Positions 27,200 through 34,918 of a stretch of 64,000 bases of DNA are shown here, in pieces. The position numbers were made by a program, and so were the translations under genes. Source of the stretch: Comamonadaceae bacterium (GTDB lineage Bacteria; Pseudomonadota; Gammaproteobacteria; Burkholderiales; Burkholderiaceae_C); contig CANGNS010000008.1 of assembly GCA_947455465.1 (NCBI GenBank), forward strand, positions 62,001-126,000, read 5' to 3'. The notes under the pieces were generated by a model. The model was given only the letters and a program-made list of their open reading frames with translations. It was not told the origin of the DNA and did not search any database. Position 1 is the stretch's first letter. Each line of letters starts with the position of its first letter.

Positions 27200-28768
27200 T
27201 TAGCGCTGGGGCAGCATGCCCTCTCGCGCCAGTTTCACAGGGAACTGGGCGCGAATCTGGGCGTCCATCTCCGGTGAAATATGCGAGGGGAAGTGGCCAT
27301 CAAGTATGGCTTTGAGCTTTTTGGCCGCTGTATCGACGATGCTGGGGCGGCCGGCCTCGGTCCACTGGTTGGGGCTGGCGCGGTTGGCCACCTGGGGGTA
27401 GAGGTAATCTTTTTGCATCAGCTGCAATGTTTGCGGCGCACCTAAATAGTGCCCCGGACCATTCAGGCAAACGTCGCGGATGGTGTCCAGAGAGAGTGTC
27501 TCGTCGTTGACTTCGATGCCGCGGATGGTGCGTTGCACCGCGCCGATGATGTCGTTGTCTATCAGCAGGCTCTCCAGCGAGAAGCCCAAAAGGCTGGCCA
27601 ACATGCCGGCGGACTCATAAATCAGGTTCGCGCCGGCATTGCCCACCAAGGCGTGGTTGTAGGCTTTTTCGAAGCCGGCTTGGGCGTCGGGCATTTTGGA
27701 GTCGCACATGCCCGAAGCGGTGGCGCCGGTCAGGTCATAAAAGCGCGCCATTTGGGCGCTGGCTGCGGACAGCAGCGCTTGCTCCGGGCTGCCACCGGAC
27801 ATCGCGCCGGTGCGCAAGTCCGACACAAAACACCAGGTGCCAAACATGGCAGGGGCTTTGGGCTTGACGGCATTGACATACACCAGACCGGCCAGGCATT
27901 CAGCCGTTTCTTGCACCAGCGCGGTGGCCAAGGAGGCGGGTGCGGTGGCACCAGCTTGACCGGCTGACAGCAGCAACACCGGCATACCGCCACGCACCGC
28001 CACTTCCAGGCATTTGCAAGCGTCGTAAGCAAACTTCATAGGCGGCACGACAAAGCAGTTGGACTGGCTGACAAAGGGGCGCGCGCGCCACTTGTCTTCG
28101 CCACCGGCGATGATGTGCAGCATCTTGAGTGTCTCTTCCAGATGCTCGGGCGATACCCAGCTTGAGCCCACGTGCTTGGTGGTGCCGCTGACGCTGGCGT
28201 AGGTGGTGTTGAAGTCCATCTCGCGGGGCAAATCCAGGTCGCGGCAGACCACCGAGCGCTGGAAAAAGTGGATGTGCTCCAGCGTGTCCACTACGCGGGC
28301 AATGTTGTACAGGTCTTGGGTGGTGGAGTCGCGGTAGTCGCCGGTATACGGATCCACCATGCTCACGGCTGCGCCAGCGGTGCCGAAATACACCTTGCTA
28401 CCCCAGGGCTCCATGTCGTGCTTCGGGTCCTGCCCGTGCAGCACAAAGTGGCGTGCCGCGTTGGCCACGGTGTCTTCAATCAAGGCGCGGGGGAACAGCA
28501 GGCGCCCGGTGTCTGTGAGTTTGGCACCGGCTTTCGTCATGAGCTCGATACCGCTCTCGGGGGCGTCGGCCAGGCCAATGTTCTCTAGCGCGTCCAAAGC
28601 GGCGTTGTGGATTTTGACCACATCGGCATCGCTGAGCGCTTTGTAGGCGCCGCCATTCATGCCGGGGCGCACGGGGCGCAGGCTGTCGGGCAGGGGCGCA
28701 GAGCGCGCAGCGCGGCGAGCATCACGTGCGCCGCCACGGGGGTTGGTTTTCTCAAGAATTGCGCTCAT
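27200..28768 (-). CDS. Trimethylamine methyltransferase (MttB) family protein, non-pyrrolysine
   Basis: A 522-residue member of the MttB superfamily. The body follows the family pattern from VKIHNAALDALENIGL through SQSNCFVVPPMKFAYDACKC, VLLLSAGQAGATAPA, TGATASGMCDSKMPDAQAG and the C-terminal WTEAGRPSIVDTAAKKLKAI. The frame is open throughout, so it lacks the in-frame UAG that encodes pyrrolysine in archaeal trimethylamine enzymes. Characterised non-pyl relatives demethylate glycine betaine, carnitine or proline betaine, giving methyl groups to a corrinoid protein; no corrinoid protein gene is in this window. The neighbouring FAD/GcvT enzymes support an N-methyl substrate. Confidence 0.9.
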   Translation of the reverse strand: MSAILEKTNPRGGARDARRAARSAPLPDSLRPVRPGMNGGAYKALSDADVVKIHNAALDALENIGLADAPESGIELMTKAGAKLTDTGRLLFPRALIEDTVANAARHFVLHGQDPKHDMEPWGSKVYFGTAGAAVSMVDPYTGDYRDSTTQDLYNIARVVDTLEHIHFFQRSVVCRDLDLPREMDFNTTYASVSGTTKHVGSSWVSPEHLEETLKMLHIIAGGEDKWRARPFVSQSNCFVVPPMKFAYDACKCLEVAVRGGMPVLLLSAGQAGATAPASLATALVQETAECLAGLVYVNAVKPKAPAMFGTWCFVSDLRTGAMSGGSPEQALLSAASAQMARFYDLTGATASGMCDSKMPDAQAGFEKAYNHALVGNAGANLIYESAGMLASLLGFSLESLLIDNDIIGAVQRTIRGIEVNDETLSLDTIRDVCLNGPGHYLGAPQTLQLMQKDYLYPQVANRASPNQWTEAGRPSIVDTAAKKLKAILDGHFPSHISPEMDAQIRAQFPVKLAREGMLPQR

Positions 28769-28839
28769 GGAGTACCTCGGTTAAATGCCAGTAATGGGGT
28801 CTATCAATGCCGTCGTGTGCGTACAAAACCAAGCGCGGT

Positions 28840-31266
28840 TTAGGCGCGCAGTTTTTCGTTTTTCGGGTCGTACAAAGGCTCGGCGTGCACGGTGGCGCTG
28901 CGCATCGTGCCCAGCACATTGACTTGCAATTTAGTACCGGGCGTCGCCTTGTCGGCTTTCACGTAGGCCAAGGCCACGCTCTTCTTTAAGGTGTGGCTCC
29001 AGACGCCCGAGGTGGTCAAGCCCACATTTTTTTCGCCATCAAATACTTGCGCGCAATACGGGCTCTCAGCGTCGCCGTCTTCGTCAAAAATCAGCGGCAC
29101 AAAGCGCTGGGCGGCGCCGAGTGCATGTTCGGCCACCAGCGCGGCTTTGCCGATGAAGTCGGCCTTGTTCACATCCACAAAACGGTCCAGCGATGCCTCT
29201 AAAGGCGTGTAGCCGCTTTCCAGGTCACTCTTCCAGCCACGGTAGCACTTGTCCACGCGCAAGCTGTCCATGGCATACAGGCCAAAGTCGCGGATATCGT
29301 GGGCCGTGCCGGCAGCCCAGATGGCAGCGTACAACGTCGGCAATTGCGCGACCGGCGCATGCAATTCCCAGCCTAATTCGCCTACATAGTTGACGCGCAT
29401 GGCCAGGCAGCGGCCCGCTACGGTTTCGATGTGCTGCGCCGTCAGCCAAGGGAAACCGGCATTCGACAAATCCGCTTTCGTCACCTGACCGAGCACATCG
29501 CGCGCACGCGGACCGGCGATGATCAGGGTGCCGAAATCGGCGGTGACATCGGTCACGCTAATAGGACTGTTATCGGGCAAGCCTTGGCGCAGCAAGTCCA
29601 TATCATGCGTGGCGGCGATGGCCGCGCTGATGATGTAGAAATGGTCCTCACCCAAGCGCGTGATGGTGAACTCGCTCCACAGTTTGCCCGTCGGCGTGAG
29701 CGCATACGCCAGCGACACGCGGCCTTGCGAAGGCAGTTTGGAGCAAGACAAATAATCCAAGTGCTTGGATGCGCCCGGGCCTTTGAGTTCGTATTTGGTA
29801 AAGCCGGGCAAATCTAAGATGCCTACGCGCTCGCGCACGGCTTTCACTTCCTCGGCCACCGCACCGTGCCACACGTTTTCGCGGCGGAAAGAATGCGTGT
29901 CGGCAGGGACGTCGCCCTTCAAATCTAAATAAACCGCACGTTCCCAACCGCCACGCGCGCCAAAGCGGGCACCCTTGGCTTTGAGGGTTTCGTACAGCGG
30001 CGAGGTGCGCAGTGGGCGCCCGGCGGGCCGCTCTTCGTAGGGGAAGGACGAGGCGTATTCGTTTTGGTAGACCTCGATGGCTTTCGCCACGGTGTATTCC
30101 GTAGTGGCGTAGTCGCCGTAGCGCCGACGGTCCAGGGACCACAAGTCCCATTCGGTTTGTCCGTGCACCACCCATTCGGCCAGCGCTTTACCCGCGCCGC
30201 CGCCCTGGGTAATACCAAAGCTGAAGGTGTTGCAATGAAAGAAGTTACGCAAGCCCGGTTCGGGGCCGATATAAGGATTTCCATCGGGCGAATAGGGGAT
30301 AGGACCATTCACGCCGCGTTTGATGCCAGCGCGCGACAGTGCAGGCACGCGGGCCATGGCGTCTTCGATGTATTTTTCCAGGCGCTCGAAATCGTCGTTC
30401 CACAACTGGTTGGCAAAGTCGTCGGGCATGCCGTCTAGCCACATCGGCGTGGCTTTCCATTCGTAGGGCCCGAGGATGAAACCTTCGCGCTCTTGGCGCA
30501 GGTAATACGAAGTGTCCGGATCGCGCAACAGCGGCAGTCGCGCGTCGCCGCGTGAAGTGAGCTCGGGCACGTCTTCCGTCACCAAATACTGGTGCGACAT
30601 GACGGCGATGGGCAAATGGCGCCCGACCATGGCCATCACTTCCCCGGCGCGAAAGCCTGCGGCGTTGACGATGATTTCGGCGGTGATTTCGCCTTTGTCT
30701 GTGGTGACCAACCATTCGCCATTGGGCTTTTGCGCCAGCGCCGTGACGCGGGTGTGGCGGCGGATGGTGCCGCCCAACAAGCGTGCTTCGCGCGCCAAGG
30801 CTTGCGTCAATTGCGAGGGGTCGATGTCGCCATCGAGCGGGTCCCACAGCGCGCCTTGCAAGTCGTGGGTTTCAATCAGCGGGTAGCGGTTTTTCAGGTC
30901 CGAGGGCGAGAGAATTTCGTATTCCAGGCCATTGGCCTTGGCCATGCTTTTGACATGGTGGAACTCGTCCATGCGATTGCGCCCATGGGCCAAGCGCACC
31001 GAACCGGTCAAGTGGTAATTAATGGGGTTTTCGGCCGACGCGGCCAGCTTGCGGTACAGCGCTGCGGAATACTTTTGCAGCTTCAGAATGCTCCAGCTAC
31101 TGGAAAACGTGGGCAGATTGCCCGCCGCGTGCCAGGTGGAGCCCGAGGTGAGTTCGTCGCGCTCCAGCAGCAAAGCGTCTTTCACACCTAAAGCGGCCAG
31201 GTGGTAGAGGCAACTGCAACCCACGACCCCACCGCCAATCACGACGACACGTGCATGTTCTGTCAT
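28840..31266 (-). CDS. Dimethylglycine/sarcosine dehydrogenase-like FAD-GcvT fusion protein (copy 1)
   Basis: An 808-residue two-domain protein. Residues 5-~400 are a DAO-type FAD oxidoreductase (VVVIGGGVVGCSCLYHLAAL; STWHAAG, where the His is the covalent flavin site in dimethylglycine dehydrogenase). From about 430 the protein is an aminomethyltransferase (GcvT/T-protein) fold that captures the one-carbon unit on tetrahydrofolate (YVGELGWELHAPV, DSLRVDKCYRGWKSDL). Such enzymes oxidatively remove N-methyl groups. The start MTEHARVVV (31266) is preferred to the longer track start, which reads through the promoter region. It lies 71 bases before the MttB-like gene on the same strand. Confidence 0.9.
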   Translation of the reverse strand: MTEHARVVVIGGGVVGCSCLYHLAALGVKDALLLERDELTSGSTWHAAGNLPTFSSSWSILKLQKYSAALYRKLAASAENPINYHLTGSVRLAHGRNRMDEFHHVKSMAKANGLEYEILSPSDLKNRYPLIETHDLQGALWDPLDGDIDPSQLTQALAREARLLGGTIRRHTRVTALAQKPNGEWLVTTDKGEITAEIIVNAAGFRAGEVMAMVGRHLPIAVMSHQYLVTEDVPELTSRGDARLPLLRDPDTSYYLRQEREGFILGPYEWKATPMWLDGMPDDFANQLWNDDFERLEKYIEDAMARVPALSRAGIKRGVNGPIPYSPDGNPYIGPEPGLRNFFHCNTFSFGITQGGGAGKALAEWVVHGQTEWDLWSLDRRRYGDYATTEYTVAKAIEVYQNEYASSFPYEERPAGRPLRTSPLYETLKAKGARFGARGGWERAVYLDLKGDVPADTHSFRRENVWHGAVAEEVKAVRERVGILDLPGFTKYELKGPGASKHLDYLSCSKLPSQGRVSLAYALTPTGKLWSEFTITRLGEDHFYIISAAIAATHDMDLLRQGLPDNSPISVTDVTADFGTLIIAGPRARDVLGQVTKADLSNAGFPWLTAQHIETVAGRCLAMRVNYVGELGWELHAPVAQLPTLYAAIWAAGTAHDIRDFGLYAMDSLRVDKCYRGWKSDLESGYTPLEASLDRFVDVNKADFIGKAALVAEHALGAAQRFVPLIFDEDGDAESPYCAQVFDGEKNVGLTTSGVWSHTLKKSVALAYVKADKATPGTKLQVNVLGTMRSATVHAEPLYDPKNEKLRA

Positions 31267-31369
31267 GTTTTGAAACTCCGTAGACTGTTTCACACCAAGG
31301 CCAAGGGTATAAATGTCTCCTAGCCACGAATTTTTTTGGATTGTAGGCATAAAAATTAAAAAAACAGCC

Positions 31370-31409
31370 GATTTTTTTACACTAAAATAATTTTCGAAGA
31401 TTTTTTTAC
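31370..31409. promoter_or_regulatory. Direct repeats in the divergent promoter of the two dehydrogenase genes
   Basis: The 11-mer GATTTTTTTAC occurs exactly twice, at 31370-31380 and 31399-31409 (29 bases apart, about three helical turns). A related T7 tract, GAATTTTTTTGGA, is at 31328-31340. They lie in a 155-base AT-rich gap between divergent genes and end 12 bases before the plus-strand ATG. The downstream XRE-cupin protein is a plausible binder, or the tracts may simply bend DNA. Confidence 0.45.
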
Positions 31410-31421
31410 TTTGGGGGTCGT

Positions 31422-33866
31422 ATGGATCTACCTCATCAGGCCAGCGTGGTCATTGTGGGCGGTGGCATCGTCGGATGCAGCTTGGCGTATCACCTTACTT
31501 TGCGTGGGTGTACCGACGTGGTCTTGCTTGAACGCAAGCAACTGACCTGCGGCACCACCTGGCACGCCGCCGGCCTGGTGGGCCAGCTGCGGGCCACCTA
31601 CAACCTGACCCGCCTGGCGCAGTACACCACCAACCTGTACGCTTCTTTGGAGCAGGAAACCGGCCAGGCGACCGGCTTTCGCCAAACCGGCTCGATTGCC
31701 ATTGCCACCAACCTGGCCCGCCTGGAGGAACTTAAACGCGGCGCGTCCATGGCTAAGTGTTTTGGGCTCGAAGTGCAGACCTTGGGCGCCTCTGACATTG
31801 CCAGCATGTGGCCGGGCGTCAATGTGTCCGATGTCGTGGGTGGCGTGTTTTTGCCCAAAGACGGACGCACCAACCCCATCGACACCACACAAGCGCTGGC
31901 CAAGGGCGCGAAAAGCCGGGGTGCGCGCATTTTTGAAAATTGCGCGGCCGAGGAAATCCTTATTGAAAACGGCAAAGCCGTGGGCGTGCGCACCGAGTTC
32001 GGCACCATTCGCGCCGACATGGTGGTCAACTGCGCCGGTATGTGGGCGCATGAACTGGGCGCCAAAGCCGGCACCACGGTGCCGCTACACGCTGCCGAAC
32101 ACTTCTACATCGTCACCGAGCCCATGGAAGGCTTGCACTCCAATTTGCCGGTGCTGCGCGACCCGGACGGCTGCGCCTACTTCAAAGAAGACGCGGGCAA
32201 GCTTTTGGTCGGCTGGTTTGAGCCGGTGGCCAAACCCTGGGGCATGAAGGGCATCCCCGAGACCTTTAGCTTTGAATCCTTGCCCGACGACTTGGAGCAC
32301 ATCGAGCCGCTGCTGGCAGCTGCCATGCACCGCACCCCGGCGCTGGAAAAAACCGGCATCAATTTGTTCTTCAACGGCCCGGAAAGCTTTACCCCCGACG
32401 ACCGCTATTTGCTGGGCGAAACGCCCGAGGTGCGCAATTTGTTTGTGGCCGCTGGCTTTAACTCCATCGGCATCCAGTCCGCCGGTGGCGCAGGCAAGGT
32501 GCTGGCCGACTGGATGCTGGACGGCCATCCGCCCATGGACTTGTGGGACGTGGACATCCGCCGCGTCATGCCTTTCCAGCGCAACCGCCGCTATTTGCGC
32601 GACCGCACCGTCGAGTCGCTGGGTTTGCTCTACGCCATGCACTGGCCCTTCCGCCAGCCCGAGACGGCGCGTGGCGTACGCCGCTCTATCTTGCACGACC
32701 GCCTGGCCGCGCACGGCGCGTGTTTTGGCGAGGTGGCCGGCTGGGAGCGCCCCAACTGGTACGCGCCCGCCGGTGTCAAGGCCGAATACGCCTACAGCTA
32801 CGGCCGCCAAAACTGGTTTGAGTATTCGGCCGCCGAGCACCAGGCCGTGCGCAATGCCGTGGGCATTTTTGACCAATCGTCTTTTGCCAAATCCCTGGTG
32901 CAAGGGCCGGACGCAGAGGCGGTGCTCAACCACATCAGCGCCAACAATATGTCGGTGCCGGTGGGTAAAGTGGTTTACACGCAGTGGCTCAATGAGCGCG
33001 GCGGTATTGAGGCCGACCTGACGGTCACCCGCGAAGCGCAGGACCGCTACCTGGTAGTGACTGCAGCGGCCACACAGACGCATGATTTCTCCTGGCTGGA
33101 GCGCAATATTCCGGCCGGCGCACGCGTCACGGCGGTAGATGTGTCCTCCAGCATGGCCGTGCTGGGCGTGATGGGCCCGCGCGCGCGCGACTTGCTGGCC
33201 CAATTGACCGAGGCCGATTTGTCTAACGAGGCCTTCCCCTTCGCCACCTCACAGGTTATCGACCTGGCGTACGCCCGCGTGCGCGCCAGCCGTATTACCT
33301 ATGTGGGCGAGCTGGGCTGGGAGTTGTACATCCCCACTGAATGCGCGCCTGGCGTGTTCGACGCGCTGATGGCGGCGGCCCCTTCTGTGGGCGGACGACT
33401 GGCGGGCTACCACGCGCTGAACTCCTTGCGCATGGAAAAGTCGTACCGGCACTGGGGCCACGACATCAGCGACGAAGACACGCCGCTGCAATCGGGCCTG
33501 GGCTTTGCCGTTGCCATGAACAAGCCCAGTGGCTTTATCGGCCAGGCCGCATTGCAAGCGCAAAAAGCCGCCGGCCTCACGCGCCGCCTGGTGCAATTTG
33601 CGCTGGACGACCCACAGCCTTTGCTCTACCACAACGAACCAATTTGGCGTGATGGCGCCATCGTCGGACGCATCAGCTCGGGCATGTTTGGACACTTTGT
33701 GGGCAAGTCGCTGGGCATGGGTTATGTGCAATGCCAAACCCAGGGCGAGGCGCCCGAGGCCATCTTGCAAGGCCACTACGAGATTGAAGTGGCGGGTGTC
33801 AAATTCAGTGCCCAGCCCTCGTTGGCGCCGTGGTACGACCCGAAGTCGGCGCGCGTCAAGGTGTGA
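31422..33866 (+). CDS. Dimethylglycine/sarcosine dehydrogenase-like FAD-GcvT fusion protein (copy 2)
   Basis: An 814-residue paralogue of the divergent copy with the same layout. The FAD site is VVIVGGGIVGCSLAYHLTL, the flavin-linking-type His is in CGTTWHAAGLVGQLRA, the substrate-domain end is GFNSIGIQSAGGAGKVLADW, and the C-terminal GcvT domain contains YVGELGWELYIPTE and NSLRMEKSYRHWGHDI. It predicts oxidative N-demethylation with one-carbon transfer to tetrahydrofolate. The two copies differ clearly around the flavin loop (LRATYNL here, SSSWSIL in copy 1), so they probably act on different substrates or steps. The regulator gene starts three bases after the stop. Confidence 0.9.
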   Translation: MDLPHQASVVIVGGGIVGCSLAYHLTLRGCTDVVLLERKQLTCGTTWHAAGLVGQLRATYNLTRLAQYTTNLYASLEQETGQATGFRQTGSIAIATNLARLEELKRGASMAKCFGLEVQTLGASDIASMWPGVNVSDVVGGVFLPKDGRTNPIDTTQALAKGAKSRGARIFENCAAEEILIENGKAVGVRTEFGTIRADMVVNCAGMWAHELGAKAGTTVPLHAAEHFYIVTEPMEGLHSNLPVLRDPDGCAYFKEDAGKLLVGWFEPVAKPWGMKGIPETFSFESLPDDLEHIEPLLAAAMHRTPALEKTGINLFFNGPESFTPDDRYLLGETPEVRNLFVAAGFNSIGIQSAGGAGKVLADWMLDGHPPMDLWDVDIRRVMPFQRNRRYLRDRTVESLGLLYAMHWPFRQPETARGVRRSILHDRLAAHGACFGEVAGWERPNWYAPAGVKAEYAYSYGRQNWFEYSAAEHQAVRNAVGIFDQSSFAKSLVQGPDAEAVLNHISANNMSVPVGKVVYTQWLNERGGIEADLTVTREAQDRYLVVTAAATQTHDFSWLERNIPAGARVTAVDVSSSMAVLGVMGPRARDLLAQLTEADLSNEAFPFATSQVIDLAYARVRASRITYVGELGWELYIPTECAPGVFDALMAAAPSVGGRLAGYHALNSLRMEKSYRHWGHDISDEDTPLQSGLGFAVAMNKPSGFIGQAALQAQKAAGLTRRLVQFALDDPQPLLYHNEPIWRDGAIVGRISSGMFGHFVGKSLGMGYVQCQTQGEAPEAILQGHYEIEVAGVKFSAQPSLAPWYDPKSARVKV

Positions 33867-33869
33867 GGC

Positions 33870-34499
33870 ATGGCCATCCAAGCTGCGCGACTGGCTGCTC
33901 CTGAAGACGGTGAAGACGCCCTGGCCGTCTTAGCCGACCTGGACCCAGGTGCGGCCATTGGCGAGCAGTTGCGCGAACTGCGCCTGGTCAAAAACCTGAC
34001 CCTGCGCGAAGTGGCTGAAAAAGCCGGTATCTCGGTAGGCTACCTTAGCCAGCTAGAGCGCAACCATTCGCGCCTGCCGATTGCGGTGCTCAAGCGCATC
34101 AGCGATGCGCTGGGCGTGCACATGAACTGGTTCTTCCAGCAAAACGCCGAGGGCGACCCGGCCGAGCGCGATGTGGTGGTGCGCAGCACCCACCGCCGGC
34201 GCATGTCCTTTACCGGCTTGGGCATTCAAGAGGAACTGCTCTCGCCTAACCTCAGCGGCCCGCTGGAAATGCTGCTCAGCACCATCGAGCCAGGCTCGGA
34301 TAGCGAAGACTATTTTCACGACGGCGCAGAGGCGGGCTACGTGCTGTCCGGCACTTTAGATTTGTGGGTCTCAGGCCGTCATTTCCGTCTGCAGGAGGGC
34401 GACAGCTTTTCCTTCAAAAGCACCGATGTGCACCGTTGCGCCAACCCGGGCGATATGCCGGTGCGGGTGATCTGGGTGATTACCCCGCCGCATTACTGA
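33870..34499 (+). CDS. XRE-family regulator with C-terminal cupin domain
   Basis: A 209-residue regulator. The helix-turn-helix spans residues about 35-85 (LRLVKNLTLREVAEKAGISV, then GYLSQLERN). The C-terminal cupin is around 140-205 (YVLSGTLDLWVSGRHFRLQE, VHRCANPGDMPVRVIWV), a small-molecule sensing fold. This two-domain type (PuuR/SutR-like) often represses neighbouring catabolic genes until the substrate binds. Its position three bases behind copy 2 of the dehydrogenase makes it the likely local regulator of this locus. Confidence 0.9.
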   Translation: MAIQAARLAAPEDGEDALAVLADLDPGAAIGEQLRELRLVKNLTLREVAEKAGISVGYLSQLERNHSRLPIAVLKRISDALGVHMNWFFQQNAEGDPAERDVVVRSTHRRRMSFTGLGIQEELLSPNLSGPLEMLLSTIEPGSDSEDYFHDGAEAGYVLSGTLDLWVSGRHFRLQEGDSFSFKSTDVHRCANPGDMPVRVIWVITPPHY

Positions 34500-34501
34500 A
34501 C

Positions 34502-34518
34502 GGCGCACCAGGTGCGCC
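34502..34518. terminator. Bidirectional hairpin between convergent genes
   Basis: An inverted repeat GGCGCACC/GGTGCGCC with a one-base centre (effective loop of five) fills the 26-base gap between two converging genes. No T-run follows on either strand, so termination strength is doubtful. Confidence 0.35.
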
Positions 34519-34525
34519 AAGTCCA

Positions 34526-34777
34526 TTAGCTTGCGCTGGCAGGCGCCTCAGGGGCCGCTGGTGGGGTGGCGGGCTTGGGCGGGACGCAGTCGCCGCAGAC
34601 AAACATGCTTTTGCCGGCCAATTTACGGAAAGAACCCAGCGAGCGTGGCTTGTGCAAGCCGCATTTGGCGCAGCTCATGCTGGCATTGCCCGAGGATTGT
34701 GCAAAAGGGGAACCCGAGGCGCGTGAGCGGTAGCGGAGGCCGTCGGGACTGATTTTCGTGGTGGTGTTATCGCGCAT
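34526..34777 (-). CDS. Small CxxC zinc-ribbon-like protein, unknown function
   Basis: An 83-residue basic protein with two cysteine pairs (MSCAKCGLHKPRS and FVCGDCVPP) spaced about 25 residues apart, the pattern of a small treble-clef or zinc-ribbon fold. The N-terminal 30 residues are Ser/Arg-rich and the C-terminus is Ala/Pro-rich. It faces the XRE-cupin gene convergently. No family can be named. The well-placed cysteine pairs argue for a real gene. Confidence 0.6.
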   Translation of the reverse strand: MRDNTTTKISPDGLRYRSRASGSPFAQSSGNASMSCAKCGLHKPRSLGSFRKLAGKSMFVCGDCVPPKPATPPAAPEAPASAS

Positions 34778-34918
34778 CCCCCTATTTTGCCGGTTTTCCG
34801 GGGCATTCGCAAAAAATCGGGGAATTCAGGGCCGCTTTGGCCGGTTTTAGGCGGTTTTAACAAATTTCGGGCGGCTTTGGGGGAGGATTTAGGCCCGTGG
34901 CACCCCACGTGCCGCCCC

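Noticed and set aside
27200-28768. Pyrrolysine or selenocysteine readthrough in the MttB-like or molybdoenzyme genes
   Set aside because: Both frames are open for the full family length with no internal UAG or UGA, so no recoding is needed.
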